Assembly: GCA_900708905.1 (NCBI GenBank)
Contig: CAADRB010000022.1
Location: 979,691 to 1,043,690, forward strand
From: Hymenolepis diminuta
Taxonomy: Eukaryota; Platyhelminthes; Cestoda; Cyclophyllidea; Hymenolepididae
Length of the DNA stretch: 64,000 bases
Reading direction: 5' to 3'
Shown here: piece by piece, positions 34,631-47,500 of the stretch
How the letters are laid out: each line of letters starts with the position of its first letter
Position numbering within the stretch: the first letter of the stretch is position 1
The notes under the pieces: model-generated
What the model saw: the letters and a program-made list of their open reading frames with translations, nothing else
Told to the model about the DNA's origin: nothing
Databases searched by the model: none
Made by a program: the position numbers and the translations under genes

Positions 34631-37134
34631 AATTTGGCTGATTTTGATCAACAGAGTGGTGAAAGGTATATGACTTTATCATACAATTTGCTACAATATA
34701 TTCTTTCACAACCCAAATCGTGTGTAATGAACACTTTGCCAGGTGAAATCGAAGACTTTTCAACCAAAAACTTCGGGGTCCGGGAAGAATAATTTCCAGA
34801 TTGATTCGTCATCTCATTACGCATCGAAATGGTGGCACCTTCAATCCCCGTGGCTAAAATTTGAATTTTATACTAATGGGGAAGATTAGAATGCATTTGC
34901 TCATTCGGGAATAAAAATAAATGAAAATCTACTAGTTTCATGAAAACAATAATAAGAATCAGTCTATGATAATATTCAAACCACAGTACACCTTAAAACA
35001 GAAGGACGTCTGTGAATATCGAAGAAAGAGTTTTGTTTTTTTGCCCTTCAGTTTCAGTACAGAAATACATTTGGTCGTGTTCTAACTATTTTGAAGTTTT
35101 GTTAAAAAAGATCGTTGTTTCACGTAGTTATTTATCATAATACAAGAAAATAAATTCGAGAGAAAAAATTTGAATCCGTGCGCCTTAAAAAAGATTTGAG
35201 TACAAGTGGGATATGTTCGAAAGAGCATGCAGAATTTTTCTTTGAATATTAAGACCTAACAAGTTATTTAATTAGTTATTTTGTCACACCTTCGTATTTC
35301 AAAGGCAAAATTTTAAATATCTAGGCTTTTGGGTCTTTCTATTTGAGTTTAGGCATTCCGACTAAATGATATCAAACGTAAAAAGGCTCCTTTTCAGTAA
35401 AAAAATAAGTAAAATATAAATTCCGTTAATTTAGCTTGCATTTAATTAAATTTCTCATTCTCACATTTCAAAAACCCATTCCATTTCATTTGAAAGTCGT
35501 AAATGAGCACATCTGGAACTGAACAAGGTTAAAATATTGGGTGGTGGCACTACTCAATCGTAGAGCTGAGTTGAGGATAGCTAATGTCGAATTACTATTG
35601 CGTATTGTTTCTATATAGGAGGGGAAGTAAGGAGAAGAGACTGACCTCCAGGACCGGAATAATGATTCTTCTTGAAACTGAGTGACTAACTCTCTGTCCC
35701 GTTTTAGGCAAGCGTTTACCAACACTCATCTTTGAGTAACATCTTAGAACCACCTTGGTGGGAAATTCGAATTATACCACCCTCTATATTATTAAGACTT
35801 AGCCGTGGTGATTATCTATCATGAGATAAGTCTGTACCCTCCGGCATTTCAAGAGTAAAATTCTCAAATTTCACGGACCTCTTCAAGTATTTAGGCCTTT
35901 ATTTTCTTTAGGTACAAGGTGTTAAAGCATGGCTGACTTCATCCTGTTGTCAAATATGTCCCGTACGTCCACTTAAACAGTTGTAATAGTCACAGTATAA
36001 TTTTAAAGATTTGCTCTTCCCTGTAGCAAATTGCACTAATTACAAATATAATTCGACAAAACCACAATACGAAACAAACCAAATCCCCACATCAGAACCA
36101 GACATATATTTTCGTTTTGCACCACTTACATCAGGGAATTAAAAGGTGAAGGTAAAATAAAGAACCTTAAAAATAAGAATTATATTTGGGGAAAATGTCA
36201 TTTTTTCATATGAGCGATAACCCAATACAATGCAATCTAGATAATATGTATTTTCTTTGGGGTCTTTTTGGCTTTTGAACATAATTTCTAATTCATTACA
36301 AGTGTCATCCGGTTCGGATTAATTCGAAAAAGTTAATAGCCATAAGTCCTCCTTTTTTAAAGCTTTCACAGTCATTCACTACGGCATAGAGAAAATACGC
36401 GAAGTTTAGTAGTATGACAGCAGGTCTTTCTTCACATATGAACTTTAGCCCATTTAATCCCAATAAATAGCAAATTAATGTTCCTATCAAAAATGGTTCT
36501 AAAGAAAGGCTTTTCTTTCGATTTAGAGCTGTGATTAAGAACTCTCCTTTTATTTAGCACCTTCATCGATGGAGGTAGTTGGGGAAACTAGGATTGGTTA
36601 GAACTTGCGTGGCTGTATATTGCTTCGAAAATGCATGTACTTAATAATGCAGACCGATTATGAAGACCTTAATTTAAAACCTTAATTTAAGGTTATTATG
36701 GAATTAGTAACTATTAACGGAAGATATACAACCGATTGCTTCTTTCTGAAATATCCTCCCTCAAAAAATTCCTTTTTTTACACGCTTAGCGATGAGTTAT
36801 TTCGGCTTAATCTATATTTAACCGTTTTAACTCACACGAATTTTAATTCTATTGTTACCGATAAAACCTTCTGAAAACCGTGACTGCTTGACTTTTCAGT
36901 TTTTTACCTTATTGCCACTTAAAGTACAGTTGCTTAGGTTATTGAATAATTTAAGACGAGAATTATAGCATATGTGTGTTCAAAAGTAAAGTTTAACGAT
37001 ACCATTAGGTCAAAAATTGTATCACTGAATAAGAAGGCAATTTTTATGCGTTCTGTGCTCACCGTTGGGTTGAAATCACCTATAATTAATTGCATTTTAA
37101 TTCTAATTTCCAAGCCTGGTCGGGAAAGCTCATA
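34631..37134. other. Intergenic, no gene seen
   Basis: AT-rich DNA. A partial SINE body in reverse orientation may lie at 35735-35820 (AATTCGAATTATACCACC). A short tandem and palindromic CCTTAATTTAA unit lies at 36666-36692. No gene supported. Confidence 0.45.
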
Positions 37135-37312
37135 TTGGGTAGAGAATGGCATCAAGTAGTCCTCAGGTGAGAGACTCGAATTCTGCCACCTTCTAATTTA
37201 GTCGGTCTTAGCTAGTGCTGTTGGTCACTCCACTCAGTGGGTGCATGCTGATGGGAATTGAACCCATGGCAGCCGAGTAAGGTAAGTAATGCAAGCTTAG
37301 ACCGGATTACCT
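37135..37312 (-). repeat. tRNA-derived SINE copy (long)
   Basis: On the minus strand a near-perfect B-box within GGGTTCAATTCCC (37254-37266) is flanked by an ATGGG/CCCAT stem, as in a tRNA T-arm. The body continues GTGACCAACAGC, GAAGGTGGCAGAATTCGAG and CTCACCTGAGGAC. That last part recurs on the plus strand at 60963-60990. It is not a functional tRNA: no acceptor stem or convincing anticodon arm can be folded. Confidence 0.65.
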
Positions 37313-37924
37313 TGAGTTGTATCGAGACTTTTAAATTAGAGACAAGGACATTGACACTTGACCCATCGGAAAACTGGATGACTGAGTCCCGACTTAATTT
37401 ATAAAGCGACTTGAATCTGAAGGCCAAATTTTTTACGTTTCTTTTGATGTCCCGATTTTATTACGATTTTTGACTTGCATGAATAATAAATTAATACTAT
37501 CAATCATCTTCCAAATAATCCATCGCAGGAAGCCGACAAACAACACTCATAGCCGCAGAGTTGTTGATTCGCTTCGGGATAATCCATTCCCACTGTTTGT
37601 CCCCAAGTGGCCCACCATCTTTATCAACATGTGGCAAAAATCCCTAATGACAGTTGCAGTTATTTGGGACATAAACTGTTATCCGTGTGTTAGCGTTTTG
37701 AACACTAAACATTATCAATGTGAAGACGCCAACATATTACCTATATTAAGCCTTTGTCTAGTTAATGATGCTTTGGAGTAATTGTGTTGTCTTATCTCTC
37801 TTGTATCTGAGTCAACTGTAGCCTAGCGATATCTAGTGGATAGATAGATCGTAGCGACAGAGTTAAATTGAAGGGTAAATCCCTGTGTTTCCTAAATTTT
37901 TATCTAAGTCATCACTAACCCCTG
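37313..37924. other. Intergenic, uncertain open frame
   Basis: A plus-strand frame at 37470-37781 (103 codons) follows an acceptor-like CCATCGCAG, but it has no recognisable product and no conserved features. Not called as a gene. Confidence 0.35.
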
Positions 37925-38240
37925 AGAACTAATTCTCTCGACTTCAGGTTCTCTGTAAATAACCATCGTCTGTCTTCAAGTGGTTTATTTTAACCATCAG
38001 AGTAAGCTACTTAAGCGATCCCTGAATGAGCGTTGCCTGGGTTCAGTTTCCCTGCAGCTATGTCCGAACCATTCCGTCTGTTCATACTATTCCTCCTATG
38101 AGAATATTTAAAGCCCTTCTACATATACACAAACACAAACAAAACCATACACGCAGACACACGCTTCCCCCATCTTCCTTTTACTCTCTCAAATTCTCCC
38201 CCTGGTTTATTCAATACACTTTGGTCTACCAAATTCTTTG
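37925..38240 (+). repeat. Dispersed repeat family 2 copy
   Basis: The right part (about 38050-38240) aligns with the reverse complement of the 51.7-kb copy. The two share ATACACACGC-type, pyrimidine-rich and GTTTATTCAATACACTTTGG blocks. The left part aligns with 30150-30270. The 96-codon open frame here is a by-product of the repeat. Confidence 0.5.
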
Positions 38241-39167
38241 TGTTCTACTTTTGGAACTGATGTTCGCTGCCAGCCGTTATCACTCTAACCCCAACAACAA
38301 CCTAATCTTACCTTAAAAAGGGAGCCTAAACGACAGCTATTTCGAATAGCAGAATTTATTCAGACATCTCATATTTGTACGACTGGAGTGTTTCCTACAG
38401 TTAAGATACCGCTGAGGGAGAACTTGACAGAAATCCTGTTTCAATTAAGTACAAATTGTGCTGATAAGATCAAGTGAACGAGAGTTAGAGAAAATATCAT
38501 ATTAAGGTAAGGTCATCTGAGATGGAGTATTATTGGAATTAATACCATGGCAATTGTCGGGATAAGCCGATACAAATAGCCAACTAAGATCTAGAGATAG
38601 CGATAAGGTCAATCCCAGGTAATATGAGAATGAGATTTCCCTACTCAAATGCCACCATTTATGCAATTTGTACTTTCTTCCGTTTTATTCTCCTTGTATC
38701 TCTGCCATATCTTTATCAAGTCAGCCTTCTTCCTTCTCACGTTTCTACGCAAATTGGTTAGGAGAATAGAACAATTCGTACAGTCTTGTCTTTCCAAGTA
38801 ATGTTTCCCAAGAGAGGATAGAGACTTAACCTAACTCATTAGATGATTGGTCAGCAGTCATACGTAGCGATAGGAAACACTAATCAAGTATAAATGAACT
38901 ATATTGGAAACTATATGTAGTGAACTGTATGCAAATGACCAACTACTTGCACGAACCTAAATACCAGCAATCGTATCTCAATTTATCTACAACATAACAT
39001 TTCAATCACAGACCCTACCTTATTTAAAGGGTAGTTAAAGACTAGACTAATTTAAAACCTTAATTCGATGCATTTTGTACACATAAGTTACACGTAAATG
39101 CACACACACACACCGAACCGAACACACAGAAAGCATCTCTCATAGGGAGGAAGGAAGGGGATCAAAT
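38241..39167. other. 3-prime flank of the lysyl-tRNA synthetase gene
   Basis: No further gene was seen. The part nearest 39168 holds the likely 3-prime UTR of the minus-strand gene, with a short CA-rich tract at about 39098-39130. Confidence 0.5.
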
Positions 39168-41183
39168 TTACTTCTGTGAGATAGAAGCAGCTGCAGCAGC
39201 ATCGGGAGGTGGAGCAACTGCGGTACCAGGTATTGCTGAAATGCCAGGAGCAACTGTTACGCCTTCCTCCGGTTTCATTGTTGGGAAGAAAATGACCTCC
39301 CTGATGTTGTTTGTATTCGTTAAGAACATAACTAATCGGTCGATACCTAGACCCCATCCTGCAGTTGGTGGAAGACCGTAGGAGAGGGCTTGGATGAAAC
39401 CCTCATCAATAGCCATGGCCTCTTCATCTCCAGCAGCTTTATCTCTGGCCTGTTCTTCAAAGCGTTGTCTTTGAACCTCGGGGTCATTCAACTCGGTGTA
39501 GGCATTAACCAACTCCTTAGAGAGACAGAACATCTCAAAACGTTCAGTGAGACCAGGTCGAGAACGATGCCATTTAGCAAGAGGGCTCATCACTTCAGGA
39601 TGATTCATGATGAAAGTTGGATTGATACAAGTGGGTTCAATTCGTTCACCAACCAGTTTATCAAGAAGGCGTGCAGCAGTCTTTGGCTCACCGCACTGAA
39701 CGTTGAACTTGTCAGCAATTTCGACCAGCTTTAATCGGGCCTCTTCAGTGTGAAGTTCCGCCGGATCAGGGAACTCGGCACCGGGGTAGTGCTCTTTTAG
39801 GCCCTCGTATAAATCAATTTGCTTGAAAGGAGGTGTGAAATCAACCTCAAGTGGTTCCATATCAGGCTCTGGCTGATAGGTGAACTTATAAGAACCGAAC
39901 AACATTTTCACCATACCTGTTAAAACAAAGAGGGGATTATTGAACCAAGTTATCACAATAATAAAATATAATAATAATCGCCTGCTTACCGGAAAGCAAT
40001 TCTTCGGTCATATGGACGAGATCATTGTAATCTGCGTAGGCCATGTAGAACTCACAGGAGGTAAACTCAGGATTGTGAGTTAAATCAATACCCTCATTAC
40101 GGAAGAGCTTTCCCTTTTCGTAAACACGATTAATACCACCAACGACTAATTGTTTAAGGTAAAGCTCTGGAGCAATACGAAGGTACAGATCCATTTTTAA
40201 ATCGTTGTGATAAGTAATGAAGGGTTTGGCCGCAGCGCCACCGGGCAACACGGTTAAAGTCGGAGTCTCGACCTGGAAAATTATAATACAAAACAAATAA
40301 TTATTCGCTTGAAGGTTAAACCAAATACACAATCTAAGCAAAATCACAACTTACTCCTAAGAAACCCTGTGAATCCAAATAGTTCTCAAGATACTTGCAA
40401 ATCTTGAATCGATTATAGAAACGATCCACAACATCTTTATTCATAATTAGATCCAAGTGACGTTGTCTATGACGAGTCTCCTTATCTTTCAGTCCAAAAT
40501 GACTGTGGGGTAATTGCTGCAAGCAAGGAGCAAGAAGAACTATCTTTTTGGGCAGAATGGAGAGTTCCCCAAGCTTTGTTTTGCATGGCTTACCAACAAT
40601 ACCAACAACGTCACCACGATGAATAATCTTTCCCATTTCATAAAATTCTTCCTCATCGTGATACTCATGAAGAGTAAACATAACTTGTACCTTGGCCATA
40701 TCGGAATGCAAATCGTAGAAAATGAGTTTAGTACCAGAAGACCGTTTTGAATAGAGTCGACCAGCGATGCTGACTTCAACATCATTAAGATGCTGACCTT
40801 TCTCTAAGTGGTCATATCGCTTCCTAAATTCCGGAACGCTAATTGATGCTGAGAATTTGTGCGGGTAGGGATTAATTTTACCCTCCTCCTTCAATTTGCG
40901 AATGGATGCCAGACGCATTTCATAATATTGCTGATCGTCAAGTTCTTCCTCTTTCAGAGCACCAACTTTGGGCTTATTGGCAGCTTGCTTAGATGCCGCC
41001 TCAGCCTTTTTTTTCTCACGTTCAGCAGCTTTTAGCTGTTTCTTAAGGGCACTAAAGGAAATAAGCAGATAATTCAATCCTACTTATTATGCTTCTAAAA
41101 GCATAAATAACAAAGGTGTAAGATAAAAACGTGTCCAAAAAATCATAAGAAAAAGCTTACTTTTTACTTAACTCCTCAGCCAT
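39168..41183 (-). CDS. KARS: Lysyl-tRNA synthetase, class II
   Basis: Four exons (41183-41161, 41051-40355, 40272-39990, 39916-39168) join into 583 codons, all with GT-AG introns of 109, 82 and 73 nt. The enzyme charges tRNA-Lys with lysine using ATP. The start MAEELSKNALKKQLK leads into a Lys/Ala-rich helix (residues 8-35), the tRNA-binding extension typical of animal enzymes. An OB-fold anticodon-binding domain spans about 99-205. The class II core carries motif 2 (297-316, [14 protein letters not shown], then CEFYMAY) and motif 3 (521-533, [13 protein letters not shown]). A low-complexity Ala/Pro tail follows about 551. No mitochondrial presequence is visible at this start, so this model is the cytosolic form. 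An upstream alternative exon cannot be excluded. Length matches the family. Confidence 0.96.
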
Positions 41184-42044
41184 AGTACGTACACACACAG
41201 TAGGTCTCGCAAATCGAACAACACGTAAGAATTTATACATGCGAAGTTTATAAGAAAATTTCAAACAAATGCGTTATTTAGAACCAAAAAAGCCTATCTG
41301 TATCTGAATCATAAAAATTGGTTTCGCCTTCTAATACAATTTATTTCTTAGGCATTAACTTTCCAGCATTAAAAAGAACACTACATATAAAAACATAAAG
41401 AATAAAGGCTATGCAATGTTCATTTTGTGCTGATTTATTTGCATTTTTTAAAAATTGTTAAAATTGGTATTGAAATCACTAAAAACATTTTTGAGATGGT
41501 AGAATAAGCTTTTTAACTCCTGTTTTAAGTGAATGAAATGGTAGAAAGATGTCTTCGACACTGAATTAGAATAATATTAAACAGGTAAGCCATAATCGCA
41601 TATGAGTTTAAATGTACCCTGGAGAGAATGGAATCATTAGTGTTTTGATACATCATGCCGAAATATAATTTCTATCCTTTTCCAGTGTTATTGTTCGTCG
41701 ATTATTCTGTTCGGATTTAAATAACTGTTGAATGCCTCACGTTTAGTACTCTTATGCTTCTGAGGCTATTTACATTTATATTTTTTGCTTGAAGTTGAAA
41801 GTTAATTTTTGCACATTTCTTGATTCATAAGCAACAGCTTTGTATCTGCCAAATAAGCGTCCCATTTTTTTAAAATTCAGTTGCAGCGTTGGTGGCGATG
41901 TAGTAGATATTTCGAATGTTACATGAATTACATATTTATTTGCTTCTTAGTATCTTGATTGCGTTCTTGAATATTTGTTATTATCCGCACTGATGACTCT
42001 TTCCACTACCTCTAGCAATACTTTAACTTTTTGGTATCTGTAAT
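41184..42044. other. Upstream region of the lysyl-tRNA synthetase gene
   Basis: Probable 5-prime UTR and promoter of the minus-strand gene. No TATA box or other element was assigned. Confidence 0.4.
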
Positions 42045-42380
42045 AACGTTAACTCTATTGGGGCCACATCGATCGAATAGAGAGAATAAGTCAAGTCACT
42101 CATGTCGCCAGATCAGTTCGGAGGTGGCAGATAAGCCACCCCAATTTATTTATTGGCAAACTAGGTTTTTATACAAAACATTTCTTTGTTAGACATCAGT
42201 CATGTCTCGTCGTCGGTGTCTCGGCGTGATGATAGACACCTGCTTAGGTATCCATGTGCAAGCACAAACACAGAGCGGGATCGCCTGTGGACACCATAGT
42301 GGAGATCTTATCGCCAGTCAGTCATTTCTAATCGCCAGGTATTGATAGACATCAGCTGGCTATAGCAGTGTCCTAATTGA
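42045..42380 (-). repeat. LTR-like dispersed repeat, copy A
   Basis: This aligns over about 300 bases with the reverse complement of 48100-48425 and of 61325-61640. Shared blocks include TGTCGCCAGATCAGTTCG, ACATTTCTTTGTTAGACATC, GTCGGTGTCT, CTAATCGCCAG and GGCTATAGCAG. The segment beginning TGTCGCC may be an LTR of a short retroelement; a TRIM-type element is a candidate because such elements are known from tapeworms. No primer-binding site, second LTR or coding region was found, so solo-LTR status is inferred. The strand is set opposite to copy B. Confidence 0.7.
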
Positions 42381-43237
42381 TCATCGAGATAAATCAATTC
42401 CCTTTGCCTTTAATTTATTTTGCACCGTATAATTTATCGATATCTTCATACTACGTAATATGTTTTACTTCACTAAAAATGTATACATCCTAATAAAAGC
42501 GTGAATTTTTAATCTGTTCTCAATCAATTGTTACTTTGCTCCATTACCGTCTCATAATTTCTCAAATAAAATTTCGCGGCAAATTCTCAGAACAAATGAA
42601 AAGAACTTTGATGCGATTGAAGTTAACAAACTACACTCCAATATTTGCTTTGCAATGAATCCAAGTTAAATCTTAGGCCTACTTTCGAATGGTTCTAACA
42701 AAAAATAAGAGTAAGACACCATGTTAATTACTGTTATTATGCAATAACCTAGAAGTCTCAGTGGGAATCTAGCGGAACGAACCAATCTAGAAAACTCTAT
42801 AATATAGCAATTTAACACAGAAGTCAATAACACAAAGTAGAATACAAGGCACGTTATGGTAAATACGAGAGTAAAACTCAATCGGTATAGACTTAAGCAG
42901 ATAGGCATAACCAAGAGGTGTCTTTTATCGGCGGGGAAATAAGAGAAAATTACATTTTTATTTATAGAAGAAATGTTGGGAACGGGGCAAAATAACTATT
43001 TTTTCTTCTGGTCTCCTCAACTCAACTATGAGCACAAACAGAACCCATGCACATATTTATCAAAATTGTCACCTCAATCAGTAATACAATTATTGACCTA
43101 ATGATCTAAGTAAAGTTAGTATTTTTGAGTTCCACCTGGTAGTATTAGTTGACAGTTGTTAAGTCTCTGATCTGTTTCACAGGCTCTGCCATTTCACATC
43201 TTGATGGAAGCAAGAGAAAATGGATATTTACAATGTA
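42381..43237. other. Intergenic, no gene seen
   Basis: AT-rich DNA between the LTR-like repeat and the mariner element; no supported feature. Confidence 0.5.
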
Positions 43238-43416
43238 ATACATGGGCTGAAAAGTCTCGGGCCTAACACATAGATGGCGCTAGTTTTATTGCAGTCACCT
43301 TTTTTTCGGTTAATACTAACCTTCAAAGGACAGCTGTTCAAATTCCATGATATTCTATTCATTAGTTTGTGGGTTATTGTGCTAAGAGTGACGCTACTTT
43401 TGCTATTTTCTAAACA

Positions 43417-44455
43417 ATGAATCAAAAACAATTTCGTGTTTTAATTTTACACTGCTTCTTGATGGAAAAAAATACCGTTCAAGAGAAGCAATGGCTTGAA
43501 AAGTGTTATGGGGACTCCGCTCCNNNNNNNNNNNNNNNNNNNNNNNNNNNNNNNNNNNNNNNNNNNNNNNNNNNNNNNNNNNNNNNNNNNNNNNNNNNNN
43601 NNNNNNNNNNNNNNNNNNNNNNNNNNNNNNNNNNNNNNNNNNNNNNNNNNNNNNNNNNNNNNNNNNNNNNNNNNNNNNNNNNNNNNNNNNNNNNNNNNNN
43701 NNNNNNNNNNNNNNNNNNNNNNNNNNNNNNNNNNNNNNNNNNNNNNNNNNNNNNNNNNNNNNNNNNNNNNNNNNNNNNNNNNNNNNNNNNNNNNNNNNNN
43801 NNNNNNNNNNNNNNNNNNNNNNNNNNNNNNNNNNNNNNNNNNNNNNNNNNNNNNNNNNNNNNNNNNNNNNNNNNNNNNNNNNNNNNNNNNNNNNNNNNNN
43901 NNNNNNNNNNNNNNNNNNNNNNNNNNNNNNNNNNNNNNNNNNNNNNNNNNNNNNNNNNNNNNNNNNNNNNNNNNNNNNNNNNNNNNNNNNNNNNNNNNNN
44001 NNNNNNNNNNNNNNNNNNNNNNNNNNNNNNNNNNNNNNNNNNNNNNNNNNNNNNNNNNNNNNNNNNNNNNNNNNNNNNNNNNNNNNNNNNNNNNNNNNNN
44101 NNNNNNNNNNNNNNNNNNNNNNNNNNNNNNNNNNNNNNNNNNNNNNNNNNNNNNNNNNNNNNNNNNNNNNNNNNNNNNNNNNNNNNNNNNNNNNNNNNNN
44201 NNNNNNNNNNNNNNNNNNNNNNNNNNNNNNNNNNNNNNNNNNNNNNNNNNNNNNNNNNNNNNNNNNCTACTGGCTGTTCGCAGACCTGAAAAAATGCTCG
44301 CCGGTAAGAAATTTCGCACGAATAAAGAGGTTATGGCTGAAACTGAGGCCTATTTTGAGGCAAAAGATAAATCGTTCTACAGAAGTGGTATTGAAATGTT
44401 AGAGAGGCGCTGGAATGATTGCGTTGCTCTTGATGGAGATTACGTTGATGAATAA
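43417..44455 (+). pseudogene. Mariner transposase, gapped and frameshifted
   Basis: A mariner transposase cuts and pastes its own element at TA sites. Visible here are the N-terminal helix-turn-helix start (35 residues before the gap) and the last roughly 65 residues. The latter include YWLFADLKK just after the expected third catalytic Asp, then RTNKEVMAETEAYFEAKDKS and the ending RRWNDCVALDGDYVDE. One A appears to be missing in the run at 44289-44294. This could be a true mutation or a base-call error next to the gap. It is a different mariner lineage from the relic at 14.4-15.4 kb. Confidence 0.85.
43524..44266. other. Assembly gap (743 N)
   Basis: The gap lies wholly inside the mariner element, as expected when near-identical copies elsewhere collapse the assembly. 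Confidence 0.99.
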
Positions 44456-44521
44456 AGGTAATTTTGAACCAAAAAACTGTGTTTTCTTTGTTAGGCCCGG
44501 GACTTTTCAGGCCATGTGTTA

Positions 44522-47500
44522 TGTCATGATAAATATCGGGCGTAAAGAGAATACAGCGGTTCAAAAACCCCATAATAGAAAAATTGAGGCAATTTTGAGT
44601 TAGAAATCTTGTTTTTATACGATTTTCCTTATCGTACTCATTAGAGCTGCGTCACTTTGTATTGCAGCTTAATCTGACCATTTCCATCGCTTCAACCACA
44701 ACCTACCCGTCAATCACCTCAATATCATGCATCAATTTTCATTTATATCTGACTTGGTAGGTGTGCACGTTGACCACAAGGCTACCGGCCCACACAAAGA
44801 GATGTAGAGTTTTCAACATTATTTTTACTGAGGCAAGGAATGAGATTCGAATTTTTTTGAGTATGAAGATTTTTCTGAAGTTGGAACCTTGATTAGTACC
44901 TCTTTGTTTTTAATACCTTCATAGATATTCGATTGTATTATGATTGATTTGGTTTTTGTAGCTACGTGGCATCGTATTCAACCATGACTAGCCAACTCAG
45001 TCGATCGATTTGGGCTTATTTACAACATCATCCAGGGAATATCACTTCCGAGTTATATCCCCTAATTTTTTGTTCACACACTATCACCCCGTATATACAA
45101 CTATGTACACAGGCATCAGACTACCAGATACACTTACGAATTTTAGATCCTGTACTTATTTGTTTGAATGTTGAGAAAGTGCACGTCTTTAACTCTACAA
45201 GCTTACAATATTAGTTGATGACACTGTTCGCATGCTCATAACTAAGAAGCTGTTAGAAAGCAGCTACTACAAAGCAATCAAATGAATATACGGTTTTCAG
45301 ACTGAATGCTAAAAAGAACAAAAAATTGTGGACTTAAAACTGCAGTCTCACTTTTAATATTTACATTTGAAGTGCAAAAGGAATCATGCAATTAAAGGCC
45401 ATTAATAGGTGATCTAAAGTAAGGCTAATTCCAATCTGGGTAAGATTTAGGGGTATCTCATTTGAATCTGTTTATCTGAAGGAATAATAGGAAATAATAA
45501 AGACCTTTCACATATCGGATGAGAATAACTTCATTTATGTAACAACATAGATATAATGATTCTGTTTTGAGATCAACTGGTAATGCCATGCTGAATGGAA
45601 ATGTTAACTTAATTTCACTATAATTCAAACGAATAGGCCCTGATGTGTCAACTTATTTGTAAGGTATTTGATTCTTGCTGTCATATGTGTTCATTAAGTA
45701 ACTGGATTCAGTTATTTTTAATTCATTTGATGCCTTTTCTAAGGCTCTGTGTATAACCTTAATACCCGAATTTGGAGCTAGTTCCTTCAGTAATTGTGAG
45801 GATTCTCTGTTAATTTCACCCATTTAAATGTCTCCTACGTAGCTGATAAATATCAACTATTGAACTAAGATCGTTGAAGATACTTTTACAGCACAGAAAA
45901 TTCGAAGGCTTATCTCCCAATTGCTGTTTCCTTCAAAATACACAGTTCTTGTTTATATTATTTATCCGTATTTTGGCAAAATTCATACAAAGTAATGTTT
46001 ACCCAGATAAAGCTTATCTAGCTTTCTTAAAAGAAATCAGTAAGGATTTTACTTAATTATTATATTTGTTCAGAAAACTTTTGAAATAAATTACAAAGAG
46101 ATATTCTTCAATCCCTCTGTAGAACTTGTCTCGATGCCTGTCGGCACTTATTCCTCCATTTCTTCCATATCCGACGATGTTTCGTATTCCCTTCTATTTT
46201 CCCCTCGACTCACTTCTGTCTTCTTTCTAGATGATATACCAGATTGAAAAAGAAACTTAAGGGTCATTTGAGTTAAGAGAAGTCATATTTGCGGTTGTAG
46301 ATCAATTTAGCAGATATCAAGGCAAAGTAAGTAGAGAGATTAATAGCTCCCTTCCTGCTGGTTTGTTGTTTGGTTGGTTGGTCGATACCCCCTTGTTGGC
46401 CTAAAGATACGCAGTATTTGTCGCAAAGGTGCCCATATAATTTTTAATGAAATACTTACCTGCAGTAATGCAATGGTCAGAAACACTAATCGGGGCTTAG
46501 CGACCGCACACAGAAAATGGCATTAATCACGATTTATTTATGAATCATTCATTTTATGAACGCTCTCCTTGAAGACATGAAGGTTTCTTTCAGTTTTATC
46601 CTTATCATTACCCGAAGGGCAGTTTTTTTTGGTTTGTTCGAAAAATTCTTAAGGCCCGGATTACAGTATTTGTGCACTCATAAGGTTACTTTAATGGCAC
46701 TGGTAGGTTAACATTTCGTCACGAAATCAAATGCTATATTTTATCAAACAATAACCGCAGTTTTTGATATTATTATTAAGCAGTATGTGATAAAAAATTC
46801 ATCCGCTTTTAGAATGAAGAGTGAACAGGGTGGTTTAAATTAATTAATATTATGGAAATCACGAGAGATCTAAAACGATCATAATAAATATATTATCATG
46901 ATTAATATATATCCACTTCCATGCTACTTTTTATAATTATTTTTATTAATGAAAAACCGCAAATTTATCTGCATTCTGTCATGCGTTATATTGCAACATT
47001 AAAAATGATCTGCTATAAGTGGTATGCATGGAAGTTCTATGATAAACCACAGAAGTATATGAATGTGATATTACTACCCAATCAGAATGGGTGTAGTATT
47101 AACTGTCCAATCAGATCCTATCCTTTTTATGATTTCCTCCTCCCTACTCGGAAGGAAGGGGAACCAACATTCGAGAAGTCGCGGACACTATCAGGAAGGC
47201 CAAATGTATGTTGAACGGCACGAGTGGCGTGGGACTTCTTGTATATTCATGCTCTCCTCTCTCTACTGCTATTTATATTCAGACACCTGTATTACATTAC
47301 CGTGTGTACCATTTCTCTATTAAATCCCTATTCTATTCAGTCCACTTACATTAATTTAAAAAAGAAGCTTACATTTTGAACTTTGGAAGTACTTTTTATT
47401 TTTATATTAATTTGACTATGAATACGACTGGATTTCTATCTGGAATTTTTTATTATCGCAGTGAGCAGTAGTAGTTTCTGTTAAGCTTGGAGTAACTTAG

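Larger units (their letters stand above)
43238..44519 (+). mobile_element. Mariner transposon with TIRs and TA duplication
   Basis: The ends form 31-bp inverted repeats with 28 matches (core CTGAAAAGT, then CGGGCCTAACA), flanked by TA at 43236-43237 and 44520-44521. The implied length of about 1.28 kb is normal for mariner, if the gap is sized correctly. The transposase would start at 43417 (MNQKQFRVLILHCFLMEKN, then KCYGDSA) and end at 44455 (GDYVDE). The middle, including the catalytic aspartates, is hidden by the gap 43524-44266. After the gap the frame shifts at an A-run (44289-44294), where LKK and MLAGKKF lie in different frames. Good ends with an open N- and C-terminus indicate a fairly recent insertion. 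Coding status is unknown because of the gap and the frame break. Confidence 0.92.

Noticed and set aside
37254..37312. Possible tRNA gene on the minus strand, based on a good T-arm
   Set aside because: No acceptor stem or anticodon arm could be formed, and related sequences occur as dispersed SINE copies.
37470..37781. 103-codon frame after an acceptor-like motif
   Set aside because: No recognisable features, no in-frame partner exon, and an acceptor motif alone is weak evidence.
43447..44319. Long open frames in several frames and both strands across 43.4-44.5 kb
   Set aside because: They are artefacts of 743 undetermined bases that contain no stop codons; only the mariner frame at the two ends is meaningful.
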